Below are positions 42,336 to 50,989 of a DNA stretch of 64,000 nucleotides, one piece after another. The stretch lies in the NCBI GenBank assembly GCA_038327995.1, contig JBBQLP010000003.1, positions 30,925-94,924 on the forward strand. The letters are read 5' to 3'. Numbering within the stretch: position 1 is the stretch's first letter; the number at the start of each line of letters is the position of its first letter. The DNA is from CAIOYC01 sp038327995. GTDB lineage: Bacteria > Pseudomonadota > Alphaproteobacteria > Caulobacterales > Caulobacteraceae. The notes below the pieces were generated by a model that ran no database searches, had not been told where the DNA came from, and worked only from the letters and a program-made list of their open reading frames with translations. A program made the position numbers and the translations under genes.

Positions 42336-43736
42336 CTAAAGGTGCAGCACCATCCCGTAAGCGTCCAGTGACGCCTCGTGCATGGCTTCGGACATGGTGG
42401 GGTGGGGAAATACCGTGGCCATCAGCTCGGCTTCGGTGGCTTCCAGGGTCATAGCCAGGGCAAAACCTTGGATCATTTCGGTAACTTCCCCGCCAATCAT
42501 GTGCGCGCCGATCAAGGCGCCTGTCTTGGCGTCGAAGATGGTTTTCACAAAGCCTTCAAGCTCGCCCGAGGCGATGGCCTTGCCGTTCACGCGGAAGGGG
42601 AAGCGACCGACTTTGATCTGGCGCCCACCCTCCTTGGCCTGGGTTTCTGTGAGACCGACCGAGGCGATCTGTGGCTGGGCGTAGGTGCAGCCGGGGATGG
42701 GCGCGTTGATCGTCGGTCCGGCCTTTCCCGCGATATGCTCCACGCAGTGGATACCCTCATGGCTCGCCTTGTGGGCGAGCCAGGGGGGACCGGCCACATC
42801 GCCGATCGCATACAGGCCGGGCACATTGGTGGCGCAGTCGGCGTTGATGGTCACGTGGCCCCGGTCGACCTTCACGCCCAATGCTTCGAGGCCGAGGTTC
42901 TCCACATTGCCGTCGATGCCGACCGCAACTATGGCCACATCTGCTTTCAGGATTTCTACCTTACCAACTGATTCCAAAGTGAGTTCCACGCCCGCTTTCT
43001 CCTTCTCGAGCTTGGTCACTTTGGCGCCTACGCGGAACTTCAGGCCGCGCTTCTCGAAAGCCTTCTGCGCCGCCTTTGAAACCTCTTCGTCCTCCACCGG
43101 CAGGATACGGTCCAACGCCTCGATCACCGTTACGTCCGAACCCAGCGCGCAGTAGAAACTGGCGAACTCGATGCCGATGGCGCCGGAGCCAACCACCAGC
43201 AGCGACTTGGGATGCGCCTTCGGCGTCATGGCCTCGCGATATGTCCAGACGACGTCGCCATCGGCCTTCAATCCCACCGTCGGGATTTCGCGCGCCCGCG
43301 CGCCGGTGGCGAGGATTATGCTTTTGGCCTGAACGGTGCGTTCCCCGCCCGCCTTCAGCTTCACGATGACTTTGGGTGCGGAAGCTCCCTTCTCCAGTCG
43401 CGCTTCACCCTCGATCACCTCGATCTTGTGCTTTTTCATCAGGAAGGCGACGCCCTGATTGAGCTGTTTCGACACGCCCCGCGAACGCTCCACCACCTTG
43501 GCGAAGTCGTAGGTCGGCTTGACGGCGCCGAGGCCATAGTCGCCCAGATGCGAAAGCTGCTCGAACACCTCGCCCGATTTCAGAAGGGCCTTGGTAGGGA
43601 TGCAGCCCCAGTTCAAGCAGACCCCTCCAAGGAGTTCCCGCTCCACGATGGCGGTCTTGAGGCCAAGCTGACTGGCGCGGATCGCCGCCACATAGCCGCC
43701 GGGGCCGGAACCGATGACGATAAGGTCGAAGTCCAT
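42336..43736 (-). CDS. lpdA: Dihydrolipoyl dehydrogenase (E3)
   Basis: A 466-residue flavoprotein. FAD-binding IGSGPGGYVAAIRA, redox-active disulfide C40/C45 in GGVCLNWGCIPTKALL, NAD-binding GSGAIGIEFA and the C-terminal dimer His-Glu pair in AHPTMSEAMHEA. It re-oxidises lipoyl domains. The last gene of the pyruvate dehydrogenase run, two bases after the glutathione peroxidase stop. It ends one base after the convergent lipoprotein stop. Confidence 0.96.
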   Translation of the reverse strand: MDFDLIVIGSGPGGYVAAIRASQLGLKTAIVERELLGGVCLNWGCIPTKALLKSGEVFEQLSHLGDYGLGAVKPTYDFAKVVERSRGVSKQLNQGVAFLMKKHKIEVIEGEARLEKGASAPKVIVKLKAGGERTVQAKSIILATGARAREIPTVGLKADGDVVWTYREAMTPKAHPKSLLVVGSGAIGIEFASFYCALGSDVTVIEALDRILPVEDEEVSKAAQKAFEKRGLKFRVGAKVTKLEKEKAGVELTLESVGKVEILKADVAIVAVGIDGNVENLGLEALGVKVDRGHVTINADCATNVPGLYAIGDVAGPPWLAHKASHEGIHCVEHIAGKAGPTINAPIPGCTYAQPQIASVGLTETQAKEGGRQIKVGRFPFRVNGKAIASGELEGFVKTIFDAKTGALIGAHMIGGEVTEMIQGFALAMTLEATEAELMATVFPHPTMSEAMHEASLDAYGMVLHL

Positions 43737-43738
43737 GG

Positions 43739-44197
43739 TTACAGAACGCCTTCGATGTCAGCGGTGAGGTCTTTTGGTTCGGTGCGCGGGCCGAAGCGAT
43801 GGATCACCTCGCCGTCGCGGCCCACCAGGAACTTGGCGAAGTTCCACTCGATGTCAGGGCCACCCTGCTTCAGCCACGTGTAGAGTGGATCGGCGTTCGG
43901 CCCATTGACCTCGATCCGGGAATACATCGGGAAATCCACGCCAAAATTGGTGGAGCAGAAGGCGGAGATCTCTTCGCTGGTCCCCGGTTCCTGCCCCGCG
44001 AACTGGTTGCAGGGAAAGCCCAGCACGTTGAAGCCTTTGGAAAGAAACTGCTTCTGCAGCGCCTCCAGCCCTTCGTACTGCGGGGTCAGGCCGCATTTGG
44101 AGGCGACGTTGACCACCAGCAGTACTTCGCCCTTGTGCTCAGAGAGCGGGGCGTCGCGGCCATCGAGCGTCCTGGCCTCGAAATCTGTGATCGGCAT
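43739..44197 (-). CDS. Glutathione peroxidase family protein (BtuE-like)
   Basis: A 152-residue thioredoxin-fold peroxidase with a peroxidatic Cys35 in NVASKCGLTPQY, LGFPCNQFAGQEPGT (C63) and WNFAKFLVGRDG, the trio of motifs around the Cys-Gln-Trp-Asn catalytic tetrad. Bacterial homologues reduce peroxides with thioredoxin or glutathione. It sits between pdhC and lpd, which suggests protection of the E3/lipoate system from peroxides. Confidence 0.9.
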   Translation of the reverse strand: MPITDFEARTLDGRDAPLSEHKGEVLLVVNVASKCGLTPQYEGLEALQKQFLSKGFNVLGFPCNQFAGQEPGTSEEISAFCSTNFGVDFPMYSRIEVNGPNADPLYTWLKQGGPDIEWNFAKFLVGRDGEVIHRFGPRTEPKDLTADIEGVL

Positions 44198-44208
44198 GAG
44201 ATTCTCCG

Positions 44209-45486
44209 TCAGGCCAGCATGGTGATGGGCTCTTCGATCAGCCCTTTGAACGCCTGCAGGAATCGCGCGCCGATGGCGCCGTCCACCACCCGGTGATCGC
44301 AGGTCAGGGTGACGGTCATCACCGTGGCGACAACCAGCGCGTCGCCCTCGTCCTTGCTAGAGTGGACCACCGCCCGCTTCTCACCCGCGCCGACAGAGAG
44401 GATGCACCCCTGTGGCTCGTTGATGATGGAGGCGAACGACTTGATCCCCATCATGCCAAGGTTGGAGATGGAGAAGGTGCCGCCCTGGAACTCCTCGGGC
44501 TTCAGTTTGCGGGTGCGGGCGCGCTCGGCTAGGTCCTTCATGGCCGTGGCGATGTCGGCGAGGCTGCGATCTTCGGCGGAGCGCACGATGGGGGTTATCA
44601 GGCCACCATCAATGGCCACCGCCACAGCGACATCAGCCTTGTGGTGCATGGCGATGCCTTCGGGCGTGTAGCTGGCGTTGGCTTCCGGCACGATCTTTAG
44701 GGCGAGGGCGACGGCCTTGATAACGAGGTCGTTGACGCTGACCTTCACACCCCGCTTTTCGAGGGCGGCGTTGATCTTGGCGCGGGCGGTTAGCAGCCCG
44801 TCGATCTCGAGGTCGATGGTCAGCGGGAAGTGCGGGATGTCGCGGAAGCTGTCGGTCATCCGTCGCGCGATGGTCTTCTTCATCCCGTCGAGGGGGATCA
44901 GGTCGTAGGAGCCGGGGGTGATGCCCATCTGCTCCAGCGACAGCACGGGACGGTGCTCCGCAGCGGGCTTGGCGGCGGACGGCGAGGCGTTCTCCACGTC
45001 GGCCTTGACAATGCGGCCATGCGGACCGGAGCCCTTCACAGCCTTGAGGTCCAGGCCCTTTTGCGAGGCGATGCGGCGAGCGAGCGGGGTGGCGAAGACG
45101 CGCTCGCCAGTGGGAGTGTCGGCAGGTTTCGACGGTGGGACTTTCGTCTCCTGGACCTTGGCGGGCGAAGGGGCGGGCGCCTTTGCAGTCTGCGCCTTGG
45201 CTTCCTGCTTCGGCCCGTCCTTCGGCGCAGCTTTGGCTGAGGTCTCGCCCTCCCCGTTCAGGGTGGCGATCACGGCGTTGACCTTCACCCCCTCGGTCCC
45301 GGCGGGAACCAGTATCTCGCCGACCACGCCCTCATCGACCGCCTCAACCTCCATGGTCGCCTTGTCGGTCTCGATCTCGGCGATCACGTCGCCGGATTTG
45401 ACGGTATCGCCGGGCTTGATGTTCCACTTGGCGAGGGTGCCCTCTTCCATGGTGGGGGAAAGGGCGGGCATGAGGATGTCGGTCAT
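44209..45486 (-). CDS. pdhC: Pyruvate dehydrogenase E2, dihydrolipoamide acetyltransferase
   Basis: A 425-residue E2 with one N-terminal lipoyl domain (lipoyl-lysine K42 in ETDKATMEVE), a Lys/Ala/Pro-rich linker (about 82-125), a peripheral E1/E3-binding domain (VFATPLARRIASQKGLDL) and a catalytic domain ending with CDHRVVDGAIGARFL, whose His is catalytic. It transfers acetyl groups to CoA. The ATG overlaps the end of the GFA gene. Confidence 0.96.
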   Translation of the reverse strand: MTDILMPALSPTMEEGTLAKWNIKPGDTVKSGDVIAEIETDKATMEVEAVDEGVVGEILVPAGTEGVKVNAVIATLNGEGETSAKAAPKDGPKQEAKAQTAKAPAPSPAKVQETKVPPSKPADTPTGERVFATPLARRIASQKGLDLKAVKGSGPHGRIVKADVENASPSAAKPAAEHRPVLSLEQMGITPGSYDLIPLDGMKKTIARRMTDSFRDIPHFPLTIDLEIDGLLTARAKINAALEKRGVKVSVNDLVIKAVALALKIVPEANASYTPEGIAMHHKADVAVAVAIDGGLITPIVRSAEDRSLADIATAMKDLAERARTRKLKPEEFQGGTFSISNLGMMGIKSFASIINEPQGCILSVGAGEKRAVVHSSKDEGDALVVATVMTVTLTCDHRVVDGAIGARFLQAFKGLIEEPITMLA

Positions 45487-45902
45487 CTTGCGTCCTCAAG
45501 AACGGGTTCATGGCTCAAATGGGAGAGGCCGCCCGCGTGGGCCTCCCAGTTACGCCCATCGAAGGGTTCGACGCGAATGTCGAGGCTGTCTGGATCGTCC
45601 ACGCAGCGGGCGTTTACCGACCAACCGTCGGGGTTGGAGCGGGGACGATAGAAACTCTTCACGCCGCAGGTCGAGCAGAACAGGTGCTGGGCCAGGCCTG
45701 TGTTGAAGGCGTAACGCGTCAGCCGATCCTCCCCCGCCGTGATGCGAAACCGGCTTTCGGGGATGATGATGTGGATGAAGCCCACCTTCTCGCACATGGA
45801 GCAGTTGCAGGCCTGAGCCTCTACCACGGGAGGCAGCGCCGCCTCGAACCGCACTGCACCGCAGTGGCAACCGCCGGAATGCCAAGTGAGTCCCGTAGTC
45901 AC
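45483..45902 (-). CDS. GFA-family (glutathione-dependent formaldehyde-activating-like) protein
   Basis: A 139-residue zinc protein of the CENP-V/GFA fold. Two pairs of cysteine ligands: CHCGAVRFEA near residue 13, CNCSMCEKVGF near residue 33, and CSTCGVKSFYRP near residue 81. Most GFA members have no proven activity; formaldehyde-glutathione adduct chemistry is one suggestion. It is inserted between pdhB and pdhC with four-base overlaps at both ends, so it is co-translated with the PDH genes. Confidence 0.88.
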   Translation of the reverse strand: MTTGLTWHSGGCHCGAVRFEAALPPVVEAQACNCSMCEKVGFIHIIIPESRFRITAGEDRLTRYAFNTGLAQHLFCSTCGVKSFYRPRSNPDGWSVNARCVDDPDSLDIRVEPFDGRNWEAHAGGLSHLSHEPVLEDAR

Positions 45903-47275
45903 TTGTACGTCACCGCCTTCACCGCCGCGATGATCTTGTCGACGGTGGGCAGGGCCAGGGCTTCGAGGTTGGCGGCGTAGGGCATGGGCACGTCCTCGCC
46001 GTGGACGCGGGTGGGCGGGGCGTCGAGATAGTCGAAGGCGTTCTCCACCACCCGCTGACAGACTTCGGCGCCGACGCCGTAGGGGCCCCAGCCTTCCTCC
46101 ACCGACACGATCCGGTTGGTCTTCTTCACGCTCTCAACGATGGTCTCGTGGTCGAGGGGGCGCAGGGTGCGAAGGTCGATCACCTCGGCCTCGATCCCTT
46201 CGGCAGCGAGCCTTTCAGCGGCTTCCAGCGCCAGCCCGACCATGCGGGAGTGGGCGGTGATGGTGACGTGGCTCCCCTCGCGCCGCACACGCGCCTTGCC
46301 GATGGGCACGACGTGATCGTCGCCCTCGGGCACATCGAACTCCAGCCCGTAGAGCATCTCGTTCTCTAGGAAGACCACCGGGTTCGGGTCGCGGATGGCG
46401 GCTTTCAAAAGCCCCTTGGCGTCGGCGGCGTCGTAGGGCGCAACCACCTTTAGCCCCGGCACCGAGCCGTACCAGGCGGAATAGTCCTGGCTGTGCTGGG
46501 CGCCCACGCGCGCGGCGGCGCCGTTCGGGCCACGGAAGACGATGGAGGATTTGATCTGGCCGCCCGACATATAGAGCGTCTTGGCCGCCGAATTGATGAT
46601 GGCGTCGATGGCCTGCATGGCGAAGTTGAAGGTCATGAACTCCACGATGGGCTTCAGCCCCGCGAAGGCCGCGCCGACGCCGAGCTGGGCGAAGCCGTAT
46701 TCAGTGATCGGGGTGTCGATCACCCGCTTGTCGCCGAACTCTTGCAGGAGGTCGCGGCTGACCTTGTAGGCTCCTTGGTATTGCGCCACCTCCTCGCCCA
46801 TCAGGAAGACGTCGGGGTCGCGCCGCATCTCCTCGGCCATGGCGTCGCGCAGGGCGTCGCGCACGGTGGTCTTGATCATCTTCGTCCCGACCGGGATTTC
46901 GGGATCGGAGAGCGGCGAGGATTTGGCGACGGGGGCCGTGCCTTCGCTGACGGGCTTGGCGTCGTGGGCTTCATTCCCCTCACCCCAACCCTCTCCCCCA
47001 CGGGGAGAGGGTTGGGGTGAGGGGGCCGCAGCCCCGCCCTCCCCCTTTAGCCTGGCGATCACGGCGTTTACTTTCACGCCCTCGGTGCCCGCAGGCACGA
47101 GCAGCTTTTCAACCACCCCTTCGTCCACCGCCTCGACCTCCATGGTGGCCTTGTCGGTCTCGATCTCGGCGATCACGTCGCCGGAGCGCACGGTGTCGCC
47201 CTCCTTCACATTCCACTTGGAGAGCGTGCCCTCCTCCATGGTCGGAGACAGGGCGGGCATCAAAACGTCTGTCAT
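45899..47275 (-). CDS. pdhB: Pyruvate dehydrogenase E1 beta subunit with N-terminal lipoyl domain
   Basis: A 458-residue fusion common in Alphaproteobacteria. Residues 1-80 form a lipoyl domain (K42 in ETDKATMEVE). A linker (about 81-130) contains a 17-residue segment, APSPQPSP... (84-100), encoded by a perfect DNA palindrome. The E1 beta domain follows (about 135-458), with REALRDAMAEEMRRD, EEVAQYQGAYKVSRDLL and VDLRTLRPLDHETIV. It forms a heterotetramer with PdhA. I chose the ATG at 47275 (MTDVLMPALSP); longer frames run into the upstream gene. Confidence 0.96.
   Translation of the reverse strand: MTDVLMPALSPTMEEGTLSKWNVKEGDTVRSGDVIAEIETDKATMEVEAVDEGVVEKLLVPAGTEGVKVNAVIARLKGEGGAAAPSPQPSPRGGEGWGEGNEAHDAKPVSEGTAPVAKSSPLSDPEIPVGTKMIKTTVRDALRDAMAEEMRRDPDVFLMGEEVAQYQGAYKVSRDLLQEFGDKRVIDTPITEYGFAQLGVGAAFAGLKPIVEFMTFNFAMQAIDAIINSAAKTLYMSGGQIKSSIVFRGPNGAAARVGAQHSQDYSAWYGSVPGLKVVAPYDAADAKGLLKAAIRDPNPVVFLENEMLYGLEFDVPEGDDHVVPIGKARVRREGSHVTITAHSRMVGLALEAAERLAAEGIEAEVIDLRTLRPLDHETIVESVKKTNRIVSVEEGWGPYGVGAEVCQRVVENAFDYLDAPPTRVHGEDVPMPYAANLEALALPTVDKIIAAVKAVTYK
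46976..47024. repeat. Perfect 23-bp inverted repeat (REP-like palindrome) inside the pdhB linker
   Basis: Left arm 46976-46998 and right arm 47002-47024 are exact reverse complements (CCCCTCACCCC... and its mirror) with a CAC loop. It translates in frame on the minus strand as APSPQPSPRGGEGWGEG. It has the look of a mobile palindromic element of the REP/RPE type rather than a protein-coding optimum. Confidence 0.9.
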
Positions 47276-47276
47276 C

Positions 47277-47738
47277 TCAGGCGACCCCATCCAGTTGACC
47301 AGCATGATACGGTCGGAGTTTTATTCGGCTTCCGGTCCAACCCGTGGTCCACCAGACAACGGGACCAACTGAAACCGCCGCGACTACATCTAGAAGGCCA
47401 ATCAAAACGCGGTCAGTCCCGGGATCGAAAATCAACCCAGCGGTTAAAAAGGCGAGAACGATCCAAGTAACCACAGTTTGAACGATAGTAAGATTTTGCC
47501 TAATTTGGTTGGTGTATCCATATTTCCAGCCAAACAGAAAAGTTTGCCCAAATACTAAAAGTGCGATCGCGAACGGCGCGAGCATCGTTAGGGCGACTAA
47601 CTGTAACAGACGGCCCCCCTCATGGCCTAGCCAGACGACCGCTCCCGCTGAGGCGCCGACCAAAACGAGTAACTTCCAAGCAAACTGGAATGCGGCCCAA
47701 AGCCAACGCAATCTGGGTGATTTAGCGGGTTGGGTCAC
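47277..47738 (-). CDS. Small integral membrane protein of unknown function inserted in the pdh operon
   Basis: A 153-residue protein with about four hydrophobic helices (roughly 15-35, 44-65, 87-105 and 113-130). I do not recognise its family. It starts with GTG inside GTGA shared with the pdhA stop, and its stop is one base ahead of the pdhB ATG, so it is tightly coupled to the PDH genes. Its base composition is clearly AT-richer than its neighbours (for example 47470-47560), a hint of foreign origin. Confidence 0.7.
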   Translation of the reverse strand: MTQPAKSPRLRWLWAAFQFAWKLLVLVGASAGAVVWLGHEGGRLLQLVALTMLAPFAIALLVFGQTFLFGWKYGYTNQIRQNLTIVQTVVTWIVLAFLTAGLIFDPGTDRVLIGLLDVVAAVSVGPVVWWTTGWTGSRIKLRPYHAGQLDGVA

Positions 47739-48826
47739 TCCGCCGCCTCCAGATAGACGTCGGTGTAAAGCTCCGCAGGATCGGGCTCGGGCGTCGTGCG
47801 CGCGAACTCAGCAGCGTCGGCGACGATCTTCTTCACTTCGGCGTCGAGAGCCTTCATGGCGTCTTCGTCGGTGAAGCCGAGGGCTTCCATCTTTTCACGC
47901 AAATGGTCGATGGGGTCGCGGGTCTTTCGCACCGCGTCGACTTCCTCGCGTGTTCGGTATTTGGCGGGATCAGACATGGAATGGCCGCGATAGCGATAGG
48001 TTTTCATCTCCAAGATGAACGGCCCCTTGCCCGAGCGCGCGTGCTCGGCGGCCATGGCTCCGGCGTCGCGTACTGCCTGCACATCCATGCCATCCACTTC
48101 CAGACCCGGAATGTTGAACGAGGCGCCGCGCTTGTAGAGGTGGGTTTCGGCCGAGGCGCGCTCGATGGACGTGCCCATAGCGTACTGGTTGTTCTCGATC
48201 ACATAGACCACAGGCAGCTTCCAGAGCTGGGCCATATTGAAGGCCTCGTAGACCTGACCCTGATTGGCGGCGCCGTCGCCAAAGTAGGTGAAGCTCACCC
48301 GCCCGTCGTTCCGATACCAGTTGGCCAACGCCAGCCCGGTGCCGAGGGACGCTTGCGCGCCGACAATGCCATGCCCGCCGAAAAAGCCCTGCTCCACATC
48401 GAACATATGCATGGAGCCGCCCTTGCCCTTGGCGGCCCCGGCGGCGCGCCCGGTCAGCTCGGCCATCACCACCTTCGGGTCCATGCCCGCCGACAGCATA
48501 TGGCCGTGGTCGCGATAGCCGGTGATGATTTCATCGCCGTCCTGCTTCACCGACTGCATACCGACGGCGATGGCTTCCTGGCCGATGTAGAGGTGACAGA
48601 AACCGCCAATCAGCCCCATGCCGTAAAGCTGGCCCGCGCGCTCCTCGAAGCGGCGGATGAGCAGCATATCGCGGTACCACGCCATAAGCTGGTCCTTGTC
48701 CGGCGTATTCTTGCCGCGTTTGGGGGAGGCGTGTTTGGGCAAACTGGAAGCGGCTTTGGCCGAGGCGCTTTTCGTCGCTGGTTTAGGCGGCGGGGCTTTT
48801 GTCGCCCTCTTGGATGCAGGAGCCAT
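47735..48826 (-). CDS. pdhA: Pyruvate dehydrogenase E1 alpha subunit
   Basis: A 363-residue thiamine-diphosphate enzyme subunit. Residues 1-45 are a Lys/Ala/Pro-rich tail. The core has MLLIRRFEERAGQLYGMG, GYRDHGHMLSAGMDP and the ThDP motif GDGAANQGQVYEAFNMAQLW with VIENNQYAMGT, and the phosphorylation-loop region YRYRGHSMSDPAKYR. It decarboxylates pyruvate together with PdhB. The gene is 48 bases downstream of ftsB. Confidence 0.96.
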   Translation of the reverse strand: MAPASKRATKAPPPKPATKSASAKAASSLPKHASPKRGKNTPDKDQLMAWYRDMLLIRRFEERAGQLYGMGLIGGFCHLYIGQEAIAVGMQSVKQDGDEIITGYRDHGHMLSAGMDPKVVMAELTGRAAGAAKGKGGSMHMFDVEQGFFGGHGIVGAQASLGTGLALANWYRNDGRVSFTYFGDGAANQGQVYEAFNMAQLWKLPVVYVIENNQYAMGTSIERASAETHLYKRGASFNIPGLEVDGMDVQAVRDAGAMAAEHARSGKGPFILEMKTYRYRGHSMSDPAKYRTREEVDAVRKTRDPIDHLREKMEALGFTDEDAMKALDAEVKKIVADAAEFARTTPEPDPAELYTDVYLEAAE

Positions 48827-48874
48827 GGATTTCCTCTTCGCCTCGCCACCTTACGCAGCGGAAGGGAGAGGCTT

Positions 48875-49207
48875 CTACCGCGAGCGCAGGTTTCGGATCA
48901 CATAATCCGACGGATCGGCAAACCCAAGCAAGGTTCTTGCTCTTTCTTCCAGAAGATCGCGTGAAAGGCTGTCGTCGGAGAGGAGCCGCACCTCGGTTTC
49001 CAGCTCCTCCCGCCGCGCCCGGAGGCGCTTCAGTTCAAGCGAGCGGCTGGCCAGGGTCTCGTTGCGCCGATGTCCGTGCAACAGCCCCCGGTCCCCCGTC
49101 AGCGCATTGACGCCGAAGTAGAAGATCAGGAGCGCCAGAAGCGCGGTCGGAAGATAGGGCCGAAAACGCGCGAACACGCGAGTCTCCACGAGGGGATCAC
49201 TGAACAC
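48875..49207 (-). CDS. FtsB-like septum formation initiator (DivIC family)
   Basis: A 110-residue bitopic protein with one transmembrane helix (about 19-35, LPTALLALLIFYFGVNA) followed by a periplasmic coiled coil (about 48-85) rich in Arg, Leu and Glu and the family ending ARTLLGFADPSDYVI. FtsB/DivIC bridges FtsQ and FtsL in the divisome. It is the usual neighbour of eno and pdhA in Alphaproteobacteria. Confidence 0.85.
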   Translation of the reverse strand: MFSDPLVETRVFARFRPYLPTALLALLIFYFGVNALTGDRGLLHGHRRNETLASRSLELKRLRARREELETEVRLLSDDSLSRDLLEERARTLLGFADPSDYVIRNLRSR

Positions 49208-49251
49208 GTGGAAGATGATGCCGCAGGGTTAATGGGGGGTTGATCTCCGAG

Positions 49252-50532
49252 CTATGCCGCCCGGATCGCCGCCCGGCCCGCGTAAACGGCCTGATCGCCC
49301 AACGCTTCCTCGATCCGCAGAAGCTGATTGTATTTCGCCAGCCGATCCGAGCGCGCCAGCGACCCTGTCTTGATCTGTCCGCAGTTGGTGGCGACGGCGA
49401 GGTCGGCGATAGTCGAATCCTCCGTCTCACCCGAACGGTGGCTCATCACGGCGGTGTAGCGCGCTCGCTGGGCCATATCCACGGCGTCCAGCGTCTCCGA
49501 CAGGGTGCCGATCTGGTTGACCTTGATCAGGATGGAGTTGGCGATTCCGTGCTTGATGCCTTGGGCGAGGCGCTCGGGATTGGTGACGAACACATCGTCG
49601 CCCACAAGCTGTATCTTGCCGCCGAGCCGTTCGGTAATCAGCTTCCAGCCTTCCATGTCGTCCTCGGCCATGCCGTCTTCGATCGACAGGATGGGGAACT
49701 TTGACACCAGGTTCTCATAATAGGCCACCATGCCCTCGGCGTCGAAGCTCTTGCCCTCGCCGTCCATGACGTATTTACCGCCTTTGAAGAACTCGGACGC
49801 GGCGGGGTCCATGGCCAGCCAGAAGTCGCTCCCTGCGGAATAGCCCGCCGCCTCGCCGGCCTCGACGATGAAGGCCAGCGCCTGCTCCGCTGAGCCGATG
49901 TTCGGCGCGAACCCGCCTTCGTCGCCGACGTTGGTGTTGTGGCCAGCCTTCTTCAGCGCGCCCTTCAGGCTGTGGAAGATTTCCGCGCCCATGCGCAGGG
50001 CTTCGGAGAAGCTGTCCGCGCCTGCGGGCACGATCATGAGCTCCTGGATGTCGATGGGATTATCGGCGTGGACGCCGCCGTTGATGATGTTCATCAGGGG
50101 CACGGGCAGCACGCGCGCGTTCACCCCACCGACGTATTTGTAGAGGTGTTGGTTGGCCGAGGCCGCCGCCGCCTTTGCCACGGCGAGGGAGACGCCGAGG
50201 ATGGCGTTGGCGCCGAGGCGGCTCTTGTTCTTGGTCCCGTCGAGTTCGATTAGGGCGGCGTCGATGCGGCGTTGGTCGTCGGCCTCAAGGCCCCCTAGCG
50301 CGTCAAAGATTTCTCCGTTTACCGCTTCGACCGCCTGGCGTACGCCCTTGCCGCCATAGCGGTTCTTGTCGCCGTCGCGCTTCTCCACTGCCTCGTGCGC
50401 GCCAGTCGAAGCGCCGGAGGGAACCGCCGCCCGGCCCGTCGATCCATCGTCCAGCAGCACATCCACCTCCACCGTCGGATTACCCCGGCTGTCGAGGATT
50501 TCACGGGCGAGGATATCGACGATCTCGGGCAT
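49252..50532 (-). CDS. eno: Enolase
   Basis: A 426-residue glycolytic enzyme. Metal and substrate motifs LDSRGNPTVEVDV (N-terminus), GEGGFAPN-like DEGGFAPNIGS, SIEDGMAEDD, GDDVFVTNPERL and SHRSGETEDSTIADLAV with catalytic Lys/Glu in context. It converts 2-phosphoglycerate to PEP and may also sit in a degradosome. Upstream of ftsB-pdhA in the same direction, downstream of rpmF. Confidence 0.97.
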   Translation of the reverse strand: MPEIVDILAREILDSRGNPTVEVDVLLDDGSTGRAAVPSGASTGAHEAVEKRDGDKNRYGGKGVRQAVEAVNGEIFDALGGLEADDQRRIDAALIELDGTKNKSRLGANAILGVSLAVAKAAAASANQHLYKYVGGVNARVLPVPLMNIINGGVHADNPIDIQELMIVPAGADSFSEALRMGAEIFHSLKGALKKAGHNTNVGDEGGFAPNIGSAEQALAFIVEAGEAAGYSAGSDFWLAMDPAASEFFKGGKYVMDGEGKSFDAEGMVAYYENLVSKFPILSIEDGMAEDDMEGWKLITERLGGKIQLVGDDVFVTNPERLAQGIKHGIANSILIKVNQIGTLSETLDAVDMAQRARYTAVMSHRSGETEDSTIADLAVATNCGQIKTGSLARSDRLAKYNQLLRIEEALGDQAVYAGRAAIRAA

Positions 50533-50574
50533 CGGAGGTCCTTCGGGTCGGAGGGGCGGTCCAGATATGCGAAC

Positions 50575-50600
50575 GGCGCGCGGGTGTTACCCCACGCGCC
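50575..50600 (-). terminator. Hairpin between rpmF and eno
   Basis: Arms GGCGCGCGGG and CCCACGCGCC (one C-A mismatch, 9 of 10 pairs) enclose TGTTAC. It lies 34 bases after the rpmF stop. No T-run follows, so it is a weak terminator or processing signal candidate. Confidence 0.35.
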
Positions 50601-50633
50601 GCGAATGCGAAAGCCGAAGCAAGCCGGTTAGGG

Positions 50634-50816
50634 CTAATCTTCCTTTGGCGTCATCACCTGACGACCGTTGTACATACCCGTCTTCAGGTCGACATGGTGC
50701 GGGCGCTTCATCTCGCCAGTGTCCTTGTCTTCCACGAAGCTGTTGGGCTTCAGGGCGTGGTGCGAGCGACGCATATTCCGCCGCGAGGGAGATACTTTGC
50801 GCTTGGGAACGGCCAT
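50634..50816 (-). CDS. rpmF: 50S ribosomal protein L32
   Basis: A 60-residue basic protein, MAVPKRKVSPSRRNMRRSHH at the start, the standard L32 sequence, followed by LKPNSFVEDKDTGEMKRPHHVD. I chose the ATG at 50816 with AAGAGA upstream; the frame runs on to 50957 without similarity. Alphaproteobacterial L32 of this kind lacks the zinc cysteines. A stable hairpin lies in its leader. Confidence 0.96.
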   Translation of the reverse strand: MAVPKRKVSPSRRNMRRSHHALKPNSFVEDKDTGEMKRPHHVDLKTGMYNGRQVMTPKED

Positions 50817-50868
50817 GGTCGTCTCTTGAGTTGGGTCGCCCGAAATCAGAGCGACCGCGAAAATGCGA

Positions 50869-50892
50869 GCGGCGGCCAGATGGGGCCGCCGC
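50869..50892 (-). promoter_or_regulatory. Stable hairpin upstream of rpmF
   Basis: Perfect 9-bp arms GCGGCGGCC and GGCCGCCGC enclose a six-base loop; on the minus strand the stem is followed by TCGCATTTTC. It lies about 53 bases ahead of the L32 ATG. It could be a leader structure, an attenuator, or an upstream terminator. Confidence 0.4.
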
Positions 50893-50989
50893 GTGAGGCA
50901 GCGTGTATGGCAAATATCCGCCGTGGTTTCAAGCCGCTTGCTGGCGGCGCGAGACAAACCATCCTACGCTCGCCTGAACGAGGAGCCCT

